Below, in pieces: positions 1 to 9,156 of a DNA stretch of 64,000 nt (position 1 is its first letter; every line of letters begins with the position of its first letter). The DNA lies in assembly GCA_014762625.1 (NCBI GenBank), contig JABURQ010000048.1:49044-113043 (forward strand). The letters are read 5' to 3'. Under the pieces are notes generated by a model, which was not told where the DNA came from, ran no database searches, and worked only from the letters and a program-made list of their open reading frames with translations. The position numbers and the translations under genes are program-made. This DNA is from Planctomycetaceae bacterium (GTDB lineage: Bacteria > Planctomycetota > Planctomycetia > Planctomycetales > Planctomycetaceae).

Positions 1-682
1 GCTGCCACGTTCGCTTGAGTTCGATGGCGGCCGAACTGCGACAGTCGAGCGGAACAAACGCCCGGGATTGAAATTCGCTGCCGTAGTGAATGGTGCGGGC
101 GAGGTGTTCGCGTCCGGTGCCGGGTTCTCCCTGAATCTAGAGGTGGGCATCGGAATTCATCGCGAGCTGCGTTTGGGCAATCACCCGCTGCATCGCGCGG
201 GATCGTCCCACCAGCGACGATTGACGATATCGCTGGCGGATCGACTGACGCGCCGACGCGAGTTCCGCGTGCCATTTTTGTGCCACCGTCGGCTGAGGCG
301 GTTTGCGGGGCTGTTCGAGGGGCGAGAGCACGACGAGCACGCCTTCGACTTCATCCTGTTCGTTCTTGAGCGGAAAACATTCCTGAACGCAGGCAATCAC
401 GCGTCCCGATTTGTGAGTCAGATACGCCGCCACGGTATTGCCCTGCCCCTCGAAGACGGATGGTGGCGGACAAAGCTCCCCCCGAAAGCGATCGGCTCCC
501 TCGTCTTCGGTGTGATAATCGCACACCTTGCCGAGAACGTCTCCCGCCATCCAACCCGTGAGTTGATGACAGCCGGTGTTATAAAAGCGAATGCGGCGAC
601 GAGAATCGAGAAAATAAATCGGCGTGACGACGGAGTTCAACCACGCATCAAGAGTTGTTTTGCGTCGTCTGGGTGGATTCAT
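1..682 (-). pseudogene. PAS / sigma-54 AAA+ regulator, interrupted by in-frame TAG and cut by window edge
   Basis: Reading leftward from an ATG at 682, the first 181 codons encode a PAS-type sensor region (residues about 10-120, with a YFLDSRRRIRFYNTG stretch) and the start of a sigma-54 interaction domain (SLVGRSRAMQRVIAQ). A TAG codon at 139-137 then ends the frame. The same frame stays open beyond it to base 1 and clearly continues the domain: the Walker A region GEPGTGREHLARTIH is followed by AFVPLDCRSS, as in bacterial enhancer-binding proteins. The stop therefore falls one codon before the strand leading into the P-loop. Only 33 nt separate it from rsgA upstream on the same strand. It could be a recent nonsense mutation, a sequencing error or a readthrough site. 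The domain assignment is strong; the cause of the stop is open. The C-terminal end lies outside the window. Confidence 0.8.
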
Positions 683-715
683 GGCCTTGAGGTGATTGCG
701 GAGATGTGGAGAGAG

Positions 716-1861
716 TTACCATTCAGGATCGAATTGTTCGTCACTGAGGATCTTCAGGTAACTATCATAACGCTGATGGGAGACGAGTTCCGCAATAACC
801 GCCTGTTTCACGCCACATTTCTCTTCGTGAGTATGCGAGCAATCGGGGAACTGGCACAAGGGCACGAACGGACGAAACTCCACGAAGAAGCCTTCCACTT
901 CCTCCTGGACCACGTCCCAGAGCGCCATCTGGCGGATTCCCGGCGTATCGACAACGGCCCCTCCCATAGCGAGCGGATACATCACCGCGCGACGCGTCGT
1001 ATGGCGTCCTTTGCTGCTCCATTCACTGATGTGACTCGTCTCCAGATTCAAGTCGGGTTGTACGCGATTGATGAGCGTCGATTTCCCGACGCCGCTTTGA
1101 CCGGCCAACACGGTCTGCTTGTCTTTCAAAATCCGTCGCAAAACGTCGAGCCCCCAGCCCTTCGCCCCGCTGCATTGCAGGACGCGATAGCCGAGCTGAG
1201 CGTACAGGCCGACGATCGGTTGTAAATCGGAAGGATCGACGAGATCGGCTTTGTTGATGCAGACGATCGGCGTCACGTCCCCTTTGCCGGCGCTCACCAG
1301 AAACCGGTCGATGAGATTCGGCTTCAGCGGAGGCTCGTCGGCGGAAACCACGATCAACGCCTGATCGACGTTGGCGACGATCAAATGCTCTCGTCCGCCC
1401 GATTGTCGCGACAGCGTCCCGTACCGAGGTTCGACACGTTCGACAACCGCCTGTTCCTCGTTGATCGGCTGGATGAGGACGTGATCTCCGGTCACGACGG
1501 CGTTACGATTCTCGCGCGAAACCGTGCGAACCACCTGCCGCACCGTGCATTCGTAATCCCGCCCCGATTCCGTCCGGGCCAAAGAATTCAAACCTGCGGT
1601 CGAAAGAATGCGCGCCGGTTCACAAACCGACTCATCGACGACCCGTTGCAAATCGTTCTCATCCTCTCCGCCGACTGATTTGACCGTGCGATAGCGAGAG
1701 AGAGCGCCTTTGCCGGAGACACGTTCCTCCGAGGCAAGGTCTTCAATGTTTTCGGAGGCGAGCTGTTCTTCCGAGATGCGATTTTGACGAGAGCGACTGC
1801 CGCGGTTTTTGCGGAACTGGACGCGAACTTTGTTCGCTTTGTTCTTTTTCTTCTTACCCAC
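716..1861 (-). CDS. rsgA: RsgA, ribosome small-subunit-dependent GTPase
   Basis: RsgA is a circularly permuted GTPase that helps 30S subunit maturation. All family hallmarks are visible in this order: G4 NKAD (about residues 203-206), then the P-loop GQSGVGKS (about 254-261), then G3 DTPG (about 305-308), then the C-terminal zinc knuckle region with CQFPDCSHTHEEKC. The N-terminus is an extended Lys/Arg-rich tail (GKKKKNKANK) likely to contact rRNA. I chose the GTG at 1861 because GGAGG lies 13 nt upstream (1875-1879) and the basic tail starts immediately; a longer ATG-started reading to 1903 is possible but adds an unlike leader. It sits 42 nt after the FHA gene and 33 nt before the PAS/sigma-54 gene, so the three may be co-transcribed. 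Confidence 0.93.
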   Translation of the reverse strand: MGKKKKNKANKVRVQFRKNRGSRSRQNRISEEQLASENIEDLASEERVSGKGALSRYRTVKSVGGEDENDLQRVVDESVCEPARILSTAGLNSLARTESGRDYECTVRQVVRTVSRENRNAVVTGDHVLIQPINEEQAVVERVEPRYGTLSRQSGGREHLIVANVDQALIVVSADEPPLKPNLIDRFLVSAGKGDVTPIVCINKADLVDPSDLQPIVGLYAQLGYRVLQCSGAKGWGLDVLRRILKDKQTVLAGQSGVGKSTLINRVQPDLNLETSHISEWSSKGRHTTRRAVMYPLAMGGAVVDTPGIRQMALWDVVQEEVEGFFVEFRPFVPLCQFPDCSHTHEEKCGVKQAVIAELVSHQRYDSYLKILSDEQFDPEW

Positions 1862-1903
1862 GTGACTCTCGATTCCTCCCTGTGCCGAACAACAGCGCGA
1901 CAC

Positions 1904-2428
1904 TCAACTGGTCGATTCGTCCTGTTCCTGCTCTTCCTCTTCCGGATCGTCCAGCAACCAGACCAGCGCTTCGTCGTCGGGAGTCTCGATCACTTTGGGA
2001 GGCTTGGGTGGTTTTGGCTTCGGCGTGATGGGGCGCCCGGTTTCGCGATCCCGTTTGCGGGATACCAGTCCCGCTTTTTCCATCAGACTCATCGACATTA
2101 CGTCTTCTTCATCATCGGGCGGCGGTTCCATCCCCTGCGGCTCGTACTCAATCGTGTATTCATGTTTGGCAATCGACAATGTGTCGCCCGGCAGCAAATA
2201 TTTCTGCTGACACCGGACGTCATTCACTTTGATGCCGTTGCGGCTGTTGGTGTCTTCGACGAACCAGTAACCGTTTTTGAAGGTGAGTAAACAGTGGTGC
2301 GAAGAGACATTGGGAAAACGAAGCGTAATGTCGCAGTGGCTACGTCGTCCGATCTGCAACTCTTTTTTGAGCAGAGGAATCGGATCGCCGCCACCGACAG
2401 GATCGAGTTGACCAAGTTGTTCCGACAT
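1904..2428 (-). CDS. FHA-domain protein
   Basis: A 174-residue cytoplasmic protein with one forkhead-associated domain at about residues 20-100. The phosphothreonine-binding signature is visible: IGRRSHCDI, then SSHHC, then NGYWFVEDTNSRNGIKVN. The C-terminal 70 residues are acidic and proline-rich (KPKPPKPPK, then DDPEEEEQEQDE) and probably disordered. FHA modules dock phosphorylated partners of Ser/Thr kinases, which planctomycetes have in number; a kinase gene lies elsewhere in this window, but no link is shown. I chose ATG 2428 because the FHA fold begins right after it; an ATG at 2491 would add 21 residues of no recognisable character. No clear Shine-Dalgarno site precedes either start. 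Confidence 0.85.
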   Translation of the reverse strand: MSEQLGQLDPVGGGDPIPLLKKELQIGRRSHCDITLRFPNVSSHHCLLTFKNGYWFVEDTNSRNGIKVNDVRCQQKYLLPGDTLSIAKHEYTIEYEPQGMEPPPDDEEDVMSMSLMEKAGLVSRKRDRETGRPITPKPKPPKPPKVIETPDDEALVWLLDDPEEEEQEQDESTS

Positions 2429-2650
2429 AAGATTTTTCACATCTGACAGGAAGGAAGAATCACCCCGCAATAGTACGAACGCATCTCTCACAACGTTGGA
2501 CTACTGTTATTCAGTTTACGCGATGGCCCGCCAGAGTCAAAACAGAGACTCCCCACCCTTCCCATTTTTTTGAAGATCTTCAGCAAGCAGTGGCAAACCT
2601 TCACAGATCAGCGTGGTTCACCTCTCCGACAACCGTGCGACCGGCTCCAC

Positions 2651-3592
2651 TCAGTGAAATCGTCCGACAGATCGGTGAGACGCCATTCGCGTGCGCGTGG
2701 CCAGATACGCTCCCAGTGCCTTCTGGTAGGGCTCGTTCGTCACGATTTTGTGATAATCGACGCCAATCGCCCCGCAACCTTTCACCAGCGACTCCTGAAA
2801 CTTTCGATACTGTTCCAGATAGATTTTCCGTAATCGGTGGGGATCGACCAGTTTCCGTTGCCCGGCGCTTTCGAGACTGCGGAACTGCGTCGGCTTACTG
2901 AAGGGAAACGATTCTTCTTCAGGAGCAGTGATCTGAAACAGAATCACTTCGTGCCGATGATGCCGAAACATTTTCAGCGCCGTCATCAACGGTTCGATGC
3001 GGTCGAAACAGTCCGAAATGATCGTCACGAGACTTCTTCGTTTGAGCTGCGGCACGATCGTTTCAAAGACGTTGGCTAACGAGGTTTCGTTCCCTGGCTC
3101 GCGTTTCGCGAGGGCTTCGGTAATCCGCTGAAACGTGTGTGGGCTGGTGGAAGGTTCGAGTTGATCGCGGACTTGCGTATCGAAAGTGTAAAGCCCGGTC
3201 GCGTCCCGTTGGGTGAAGAGCAGATACCCCAATGACGCCGCCAGTTGCCGCGCGTAGTCCGCTTTGCTGATCGTGCTATCGCCATACCCCATGCTGCCGG
3301 AGCAATCGACGATCATGTAACAACGCAGATTGGTTTCGTCTTCGTATTCCTTGACGTAGTAGCGTCCGGTTTTGCCGAACGCCCGCCAGTCGATGTGTCG
3401 GATTTCATCTCCGGGATAATATTGCCGGTGCTCGACGAACTCGATGCTCGACCCTTTGTAGGGACTTTTATGCTGCCCCATGACGTAACCCTCAACGACC
3501 AGCTTGGCGACGAGATCGAGATTGCCGAATCTCGCCAGCGCCGTCGGATCGTGCAGCGGAGCGTCTTTTGTTGAAGGTTGAGATTCAGGCAT
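2651..3592 (-). CDS. DUF58 protein with von Willebrand A-like fold (soluble type)
   Basis: A 313-residue protein of the DUF58 family, commonly encoded near MoxR ATPases. It shows the family motif RQYYPGDEIRHIDWRAFGKT (about residues 57-76) and a MIDAS-like DCSGS (about 97-101) for metal-dependent partner binding. No membrane segment or signal peptide is seen, unlike the second DUF58 protein of this window (30326-31648), which has two N-terminal helices. It stands apart from that MoxR cluster and no MoxR gene adjoins it, so its AAA+ partner is not evident here. The start at 3592 lacks a clear ribosome-binding site. The molecular role of the family is not established. Confidence 0.85.
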   Translation of the reverse strand: MPESQPSTKDAPLHDPTALARFGNLDLVAKLVVEGYVMGQHKSPYKGSSIEFVEHRQYYPGDEIRHIDWRAFGKTGRYYVKEYEDETNLRCYMIVDCSGSMGYGDSTISKADYARQLAASLGYLLFTQRDATGLYTFDTQVRDQLEPSTSPHTFQRITEALAKREPGNETSLANVFETIVPQLKRRSLVTIISDCFDRIEPLMTALKMFRHHRHEVILFQITAPEEESFPFSKPTQFRSLESAGQRKLVDPHRLRKIYLEQYRKFQESLVKGCGAIGVDYHKIVTNEPYQKALGAYLATRTRMASHRSVGRFH

Positions 3593-3612
3593 CGGAATAT
3601 TTCGAGAAGAAG

Positions 3613-3648
3613 AACACCACCCCGGCGACGATGGCCGCGGGTGGTGTT
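3613..3648 (-). terminator. Hairpin between His-rich lipoprotein gene and DUF58 gene
   Basis: On the minus strand AACACCACCC and GGGTGGTGTT form a perfect 10-bp stem followed by CTTCTTCTC. It lies 32 nt past the stop of the lipoprotein gene. The tail is pyrimidine-rich rather than a pure T run, so it is a plausible but not ideal intrinsic terminator. Confidence 0.5.
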
Positions 3649-3680
3649 CCCGTCAGGTCGTGATTTCCACAGGTGACGGC

Positions 3681-4268
3681 TTACTCTTCCGTCGGCTTTT
3701 CGTCTTCGTGGTCGTGTTCACCTTCTTCGTGTTCGTGCTCGTCATGATCGTGACCTTCGTGGTCGTGATCGTGTTCGAGCTCTCCCTCGTACTCTTTTCC
3801 GTCGATCGTGATATGGACGTGACCGTGGAGTTTTTCCAGATCGTCGATCGCTTCGGGAACACTCTCCGCTTTCACGACGAAGACCGAGGCAGTCCCTTCC
3901 GCTTCACCATCCGCCGGCATTGGCGTCAGTTCGAGTTCGATTTCCTCGTCCCCTTCTCCCTCGAGCTCGAAGAGAATATCGCCAACCGCCACCGGAAGCG
4001 GGGTTTCGAGATCGTCGCCGAGTACGTAGAGGGTGATCGTGCGATCGCCGCCCATCGTGACTTCCAAGTGGGCTGAATGATCGTCGGTCAGTTCGATAAT
4101 GTGACCGCCGTGGGGGCCTTCGTGATGACCATGATCGTGATCGTGTCCGTGATCTTCATTCTGTTCGGCGTCGCTGTATTCCTGATATTCGGCATCCTGC
4201 GCGGGACAGCCGGTAAACAACGCCAGCACCAGGGCCGACAGAAAGGTGTGCATCGTGATGCGTAACAT
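3681..4268 (-). CDS. Histidine/acid-rich lipoprotein, probable metal binder
   Basis: A 195-residue protein with a lipoprotein signal peptide and lipobox LFTGC, so it should be tethered to a membrane. Right after the cysteine is a cluster of His, Asp and Gly (DHGHDHDHGHHEGPHGGH), followed by a predicted beta-rich domain of about 110 residues. It ends with a second His/Asp/Glu tail (EHDHDHEGHDHDEHEHE). Such clusters bind transition metals, usually zinc, nickel or copper; that is inference from composition. ATG 4268 has GGAG seven nucleotides upstream (4276-4279). It is followed on the same strand by the DUF58 gene after a hairpin. No named family is recognised with certainty. Confidence 0.8.
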   Translation of the reverse strand: MLRITMHTFLSALVLALFTGCPAQDAEYQEYSDAEQNEDHGHDHDHGHHEGPHGGHIIELTDDHSAHLEVTMGGDRTITLYVLGDDLETPLPVAVGDILFELEGEGDEEIELELTPMPADGEAEGTASVFVVKAESVPEAIDDLEKLHGHVHITIDGKEYEGELEHDHDHEGHDHDEHEHEEGEHDHEDEKPTEE

Positions 4269-4358
4269 CGTCAAACTCCGTTTGTGAATAGACTTAGTTA
4301 ACCGAGAGGCGTTGAAGCAGCCTCCTTCTGATATTTATTTTAGAACTCTCCAACCATT

Positions 4359-6368
4359 TCACCACTGTCTCGGGGCCACTTCACCGCCATTCCGGGTAAT
4401 CATAATTTTGAAGGTTTCGAGTTTCTTGTCCAGATCCTGTACTGTCTGGACGGAACCGTCCACTCTGCCGTATAAAAATCCGTAGTCGTACGGAGTCTGG
4501 AAGTAGTCGAGAAGCTTTTCTTCGTCGAACGGAATTCCTCCCGGTTTGGTCCAGTATTCCGCTTTTTCCGGACTGGTTTCCATCGTCAGGATTGTGTTGG
4601 AAGTACCATCAGTGAAATCGCGGAAAGCAAGTCCTTTGTCTCCTTCAAAGGCAGCCCCTTTGCCCACAAACAGCTGAAACGCCGTTTTTCCCTCCTCGGT
4701 CACTTCGGGACTTTTGAACACATCGGGCATTTGGGCAATCAGCGAAGCATTGTGTTCGCTGTCCCACGATTCGTCGAGATGAAATTGCGAATAGAGAGCC
4801 TGCTGGTCAAGAAAGGGGAGCAGATGCACCCGCCAACTCAGTCCCTGCTTCTCTCCCGAGAAATCACTCCCGGCACCGGGAAAACCATTGTTCACATCGT
4901 GGTAATTATGAAAGGCGAGGCCGATCATTTTCAGATTGTTTTTCTTCTGCATGCGAACTTGTGCGTTCTGAGCCTGACCAATCATTGGCTTTAAAATGTC
5001 GGGCAAGTCATTCAGTTTTTCTGGTTTCGGCACAGAGACCGTCAGTCTGGTCCCCTCGACCTTGTTGGTGATCCCGGCGACAACCTCATCGGCAACGGCG
5101 AGTAAAGACTGCTTGTCGCTCTCAGCCAGTGGAGATTCTGCCTGCATGAGTCCCGGTTTCTGCATCTGGTACAAACCGCGTCCCATCTGGGCGAGTTCAT
5201 CCAGTTTCTGGTTGGCTTCGGTCATCGTCTCGGCGGATTCCCCCACCAGACTGATGCTCAACAGTGAATCCGAAGTGATGCCGGCGGTGATCGTCAGCGT
5301 TTTCAACTCCGAAACCACTTTCAGTCCCAGAGCTAAATTCGGATCGGGCCCTCCTTCTTGTCCCATCGCCATGAATGCCCCCAGGCCGGCAATCAAATCC
5401 CGTAGCGGAGACATATCGATTACCAGAATGATGTCATTCGACGCCTCGACCTGTTGCAGTTCAGTGACGAGCGGACTGTTGCCCCCTTTCGCCGCCATCA
5501 TTTTTTTCAGCAACGTCGGTTTGGTGAAGATCACGGTTTTGTCGTCGGCAAAATGAATCACGCCGTCCAGGTTCGGATCGGGAATCTTCTTCACGGCGAG
5601 ACCGTCCACTTCCGCATCTTCGAGCGGCGGAATCGGTTTTTCATCGAAGAATGATTTAGGATCGACGCTTTCCGTCAATCGGATAATGACCGTCGGAATT
5701 GGCCGCGGCCCCATCGGTCCGGGACCATGGCCGCCTTGAGCGTCTTCCGCTTCAAACGCGCCTGCGGCCGGTTGAAAATTAACCGGTTGCAATTCTCGAT
5801 GGTCTCTCTCGACAGCGCTTTGGTCGGGGGCTGCTTCCGGTTTCGCTTCCGGAACGAATTCAGGAGGCGGGCCCCCTCCGAAACCGAAAAAACCGGGTCC
5901 CATCATGGAAGCGGCCTGTGTGGAGTCCTTATCTCCCAGCACGATGAGTTGGGCGATCGTGTTCGGATCGATGCCCGATTCTGCAATCATCTCATCCAGA
6001 CCTTGGGAGATCGGAACGCCCGCCTCTTTCAGTGAAGTGACAAAGGGCGAGGCCAGCATCCGGGACGGATGCAGAATCAGAGCACTCGTGAAATCGTCGG
6101 TGATGTAGGAGAGGTCGAGTGGGTTTTCCGCCGTCGCTACGGACTCGGCAGTTGTCGGAGTCTCGACCGTCGTCGGCGTTTCGGGGGAAGTGGTTGTATC
6201 AATCTCAATACTGGGAGGAGCCGGTGCCTCCGTAATTTCTTCGGGAGCGGCACTTTCGACAGAGGCGTTCTCAGGAGTCGATGATGGGGCCGGCTCATCG
6301 GACGAACAGCCGACCAGGAAAACCCCCGCGAAGAAGAGGCTCAAGAGCTTGAGAGAGGCGAAACGCAT
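4359..6368 (-). CDS. Lipoprotein with C-terminal DUF1559 domain
   Basis: A 669-residue lipoprotein (lipobox FLVGC). A Pro/Thr/Glu-rich linker with TPTTVETPTTAES-type repeats follows the cysteine. The middle 400 residues form a domain I cannot name. The last 185 residues are a DUF1559 domain, recognised by NNLKMIGLAFHNYHDVNNGFPG, LSWRVHLLPFLDQQALYSQF and DGTSNTI. Most DUF1559 proteins carry a type IV prepilin-like N-terminus; this one has a lipoprotein signal instead. GGAG eight nucleotides before ATG 6368 supports the start. A similar architecture, with an ordinary signal peptide, occurs at 19140-20726. Its function is unknown; a cell-surface role is likely. Confidence 0.85.
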   Translation of the reverse strand: MRFASLKLLSLFFAGVFLVGCSSDEPAPSSTPENASVESAAPEEITEAPAPPSIEIDTTTSPETPTTVETPTTAESVATAENPLDLSYITDDFTSALILHPSRMLASPFVTSLKEAGVPISQGLDEMIAESGIDPNTIAQLIVLGDKDSTQAASMMGPGFFGFGGGPPPEFVPEAKPEAAPDQSAVERDHRELQPVNFQPAAGAFEAEDAQGGHGPGPMGPRPIPTVIIRLTESVDPKSFFDEKPIPPLEDAEVDGLAVKKIPDPNLDGVIHFADDKTVIFTKPTLLKKMMAAKGGNSPLVTELQQVEASNDIILVIDMSPLRDLIAGLGAFMAMGQEGGPDPNLALGLKVVSELKTLTITAGITSDSLLSISLVGESAETMTEANQKLDELAQMGRGLYQMQKPGLMQAESPLAESDKQSLLAVADEVVAGITNKVEGTRLTVSVPKPEKLNDLPDILKPMIGQAQNAQVRMQKKNNLKMIGLAFHNYHDVNNGFPGAGSDFSGEKQGLSWRVHLLPFLDQQALYSQFHLDESWDSEHNASLIAQMPDVFKSPEVTEEGKTAFQLFVGKGAAFEGDKGLAFRDFTDGTSNTILTMETSPEKAEYWTKPGGIPFDEEKLLDYFQTPYDYGFLYGRVDGSVQTVQDLDKKLETFKIMITRNGGEVAPRQW

Positions 6369-6616
6369 GACGGAATCTCCGAGTAATGAGAACATGTGAA
6401 TTCCAGACAGGTCAACAGAACGTCAGCCGGTTCGGATCACGATTCGTGATGCCTTCAGCTTAATCGGAGCCACAACCGGAACACAAAGAAATTCAGTCGG
6501 GAAAACAGGAACAGAAACACAGGCCCACGTTCATGATTCTCAGGTCAAAAATTCATCGTCGCTCCATTTCAAAAATGTGTTATTATCTGAGCAATCCCAA
6601 AGATGAAAGGTTCCAG

Positions 6617-8176
6617 ATGAGCAGCAAGCGATACGGCGTCGATCGACGTCATTTTCTGAAATACCTCTCGGCACTCTCCGCGGTTCCCTTATTGGGCCAG
6701 CAGGTGGAAGGGCGCGTTCTGCAACAGCCGAAATTCAAAGACAATCCCTTCCAAATGGGGGTCGCTTCGGGAGATCCCTCACCGACCGGTGCTGTGCTCT
6801 GGACGCGACTCGCTCCCGATCCGCTTCACGACGGCGGCATGCCGGAAGAATTTGTAAAAGTTCGCTGGCAGGTGGCGGAAGACGAACAGATGACGAAAGT
6901 GGTTAAGAAAGGGACGGCGATCGCCACGCCGCAACTGGGACACTCACTCCATGTGGAAGTGGACGGACTCGAACCGGACCGCTGGTACTTCTATCAATTC
7001 AAGGCCGGCTCGGAAGTCAGTCCCGTCGGACGGACCCGCACCACTCCCCCCTGGGGCACGATGCCCGACAGTATGCGCTTCGCCTACACCTCCTGTCAGC
7101 ATTTCGAGTACGGCTATTTCAACGGCTACGACCATATGGTCAAGGAAGAACTGGATCTCGTTCTCCATCTGGGAGATTACATTTACGAATACGGCGGACG
7201 CGACAAGATGCCCCGTAAGCATCTCGGCAACGAAATTGTCTCCCTCGACGATTACCGCAATCGCTACGCCCAATATCGAGTCGATCCACAACTCCAGGAG
7301 GCCCATCGCATTTTCCCCTGGATTGTGACCTGGGACGATCACGAATTCGACAACAACTACGCCAACCTCGTTTCCGAGGAAGAAGGCATCTCCCCCGAGG
7401 AATTTCTCTATCGCCGCATGAACGCCTATCAGGCCTACTACGAAGTGATGCCGTTGCGCAAGGCGACTATGCCTCGCGGTCCCAACATGAAACTGTACCG
7501 CAAAATCCGCTACGGAAGACTCGCCAATTTCTACGTCCTGGATACCCGCCAGTATCGCAGCGATCAGCCGAACAACGACGGCAACAAAGAGCTCGCCGGA
7601 AAGGTGTTCGATCCGCAAGCGACGATGTTGGGCGAGAAGCAGGAAGGCTGGCTGATGTCGAACTTGTTACAGACCAAATCCACCTGGAACGTCCTCGCGC
7701 AACAGGTAATGATGGCGCGCGTCAACCGCGGCAGCGGCGACCAACGCGCCTTCAGCATGGATCAGTGGCCCGGTTACGAAGTCAGCCGCAATAACCTGCT
7801 CCGATTCTTCAACGATCGAAAAGTCCCCAATCCGGTGGTACTGACCGGAGACATTCATACCAACTGGGTGAACGACCTCCGCGTCGATTTCGACGACCCG
7901 AATTCTCCCGTCGTGGGGACAGAATTCGTCGGCACGTCGATGACCTCCGGTGGAAACGGCGGCCAACGAATCGAAGTCTTCGAGAAAGCCGCCGCCCAGA
8001 ACGACTTCGTCAAATGGTATAACGCCGAACGCGGTTACGTGGCCTGTACGCTGACCGAAGACGAATGGCGGACCGATTTCCGGGTCACGCCGATCGTCGA
8101 TCAACTCGGTTCGGAAATGGCGACCCGCGGGAGCTTCATTCTGGAAGCAGGCCGACCCGGCGCTCATCCCGCGTAA
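6617..8176 (+). CDS. phoD: PhoD-family alkaline phosphatase / phosphodiesterase
   Basis: A 519-residue exported metallophosphatase. The N-terminus has a Tat-type signal (DRRHFLKYLSALSAVPLLG). The PhoD N-terminal domain follows (GVASGDPSPTGAVLWTRLAP). The metal-binding motifs of the catalytic domain are all present: LHLGDYIYEYG, TWDDHEFDNNYA and LTGDIHTNW. PhoD enzymes hydrolyse phosphate mono- and diesters outside the cytoplasm, using iron and calcium in characterised members. I placed the start at 6617, where AAAGG lies upstream and the twin-arginine motif follows closely; an upstream ATG at 6533 would add 28 residues ahead of the Tat signal. A ThuA-like gene follows after 44 nt and may be co-transcribed. 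Confidence 0.92.
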   Translation: MSSKRYGVDRRHFLKYLSALSAVPLLGQQVEGRVLQQPKFKDNPFQMGVASGDPSPTGAVLWTRLAPDPLHDGGMPEEFVKVRWQVAEDEQMTKVVKKGTAIATPQLGHSLHVEVDGLEPDRWYFYQFKAGSEVSPVGRTRTTPPWGTMPDSMRFAYTSCQHFEYGYFNGYDHMVKEELDLVLHLGDYIYEYGGRDKMPRKHLGNEIVSLDDYRNRYAQYRVDPQLQEAHRIFPWIVTWDDHEFDNNYANLVSEEEGISPEEFLYRRMNAYQAYYEVMPLRKATMPRGPNMKLYRKIRYGRLANFYVLDTRQYRSDQPNNDGNKELAGKVFDPQATMLGEKQEGWLMSNLLQTKSTWNVLAQQVMMARVNRGSGDQRAFSMDQWPGYEVSRNNLLRFFNDRKVPNPVVLTGDIHTNWVNDLRVDFDDPNSPVVGTEFVGTSMTSGGNGGQRIEVFEKAAAQNDFVKWYNAERGYVACTLTEDEWRTDFRVTPIVDQLGSEMATRGSFILEAGRPGAHPA

Positions 8177-8220
8177 CCAGAGTTTCATTCGGAACACTAT
8201 CCTTCTGTAGAAACAAGATC

Positions 8221-9099
8221 ATGAAACACCTGCTCGCAATTGGCCTCATGCTATTTTCTGCGGCCTCGCTCGCTGCCGAGGAGACGCACGTCCTCATCGT
8301 CGTCGGTCCCAGCAATCATCCTCCCGGTTCGCACGAAGTCGCCGCCGGCGGTCGCGTCCTCAAACATCTGCTGGAGCACGCCGAAAATGTCTCCGACCTG
8401 AAAGTCGATCTGGTCGAGGAATGGCCGAGTGAAGAGCTGCGTGAGAAAGCCTCCACGGTCGTTTTCATCGGCGATACTTTCCCCGCCAACCGCTTTCCCC
8501 ACCCGGAACAGAATCTCGCTGACCTCTCCCAGATGATGAATCGCGGCTGCGGCATCGTCTGCATTCATTATGCGACCGGGCTGCTCGGACAGGACGTCAC
8601 CAAAGACGGCGATCATCCTCTGCTCCGCTGGATGGGGGGCTATTTCGCGAACCGGTCCTGCCCACATCACGAATCGATCGCCCGGATTTATCCGGAAGCC
8701 AAAATCGAACCTGCCGCGATCGAGCATCCCGTCTCGCGCGGCTGGAAAGAATTCGTCATCCACGACGAACCGTACACGAACAATTACTTTGGGCCCGACA
8801 ACAACACTCCCGCCGCCAACGTCACGATCCTCGCGACGTCGATGTTACCGCCGCAGGATCCCAAAGAAGAAGCGGTTGCCTGGTGTGTGGAACGCCCCGA
8901 CTCCGGTCGCGGCTTCGGCATCGTAATGCCTCACTTCTACAAAAACTGGCGGGACGATGACCTGCGAACGTTCATTTTGAACGCGGTCGTCTGGACGGCG
9001 CAAAAGGACGTGCCGAAGAACGGGGTACAGACATCAAGTCCGAAATTGAAAACGTTCGACCCCGCGGCGGTGGAGTTTCAACCGCGGAAGAAAAAATGA
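8221..9099 (+). CDS. Exported ThuA-like domain protein
   Basis: A 292-residue protein with a cleavable signal peptide (MKHLLAIGLMLFSAASLAA) followed by a ThuA-like, class I glutamine-amidotransferase-type fold. Visible segments are HVLIVVGPSNHPPGSHEV at the first strand and GCGIVCIHYATG in the middle. ThuA is linked to conversion of disaccharides, with 3-keto-sugars implicated, and the fold is widespread in planctomycetes as an exported protein. The substrate here cannot be read from sequence. It follows phoD closely. A second, divergent ThuA-like gene lies at 47197-48231. Confidence 0.85.
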   Translation: MKHLLAIGLMLFSAASLAAEETHVLIVVGPSNHPPGSHEVAAGGRVLKHLLEHAENVSDLKVDLVEEWPSEELREKASTVVFIGDTFPANRFPHPEQNLADLSQMMNRGCGIVCIHYATGLLGQDVTKDGDHPLLRWMGGYFANRSCPHHESIARIYPEAKIEPAAIEHPVSRGWKEFVIHDEPYTNNYFGPDNNTPAANVTILATSMLPPQDPKEEAVAWCVERPDSGRGFGIVMPHFYKNWRDDDLRTFILNAVVWTAQKDVPKNGVQTSSPKLKTFDPAAVEFQPRKKK

Positions 9100-9156
9100 T
9101 AATCTTCGTCGGTAGAACTGTTACAATAAGCGGTCCTTAGGATTCCGGACAAGAAA

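Noticed and set aside
68..1225. Long plus-strand frame opposite rsgA and the sigma-54 gene
   Set aside because: It is antisense to two well-supported genes, has no family resemblance and shows arginine/histidine-rich composition typical of reverse-strand frames.
3660..4076. Hydrophobic 138-codon plus-strand frame that looks like a membrane protein
   Set aside because: The hydrophobicity comes from reading His/Asp/Glu-rich codons of the lipoprotein in reverse.
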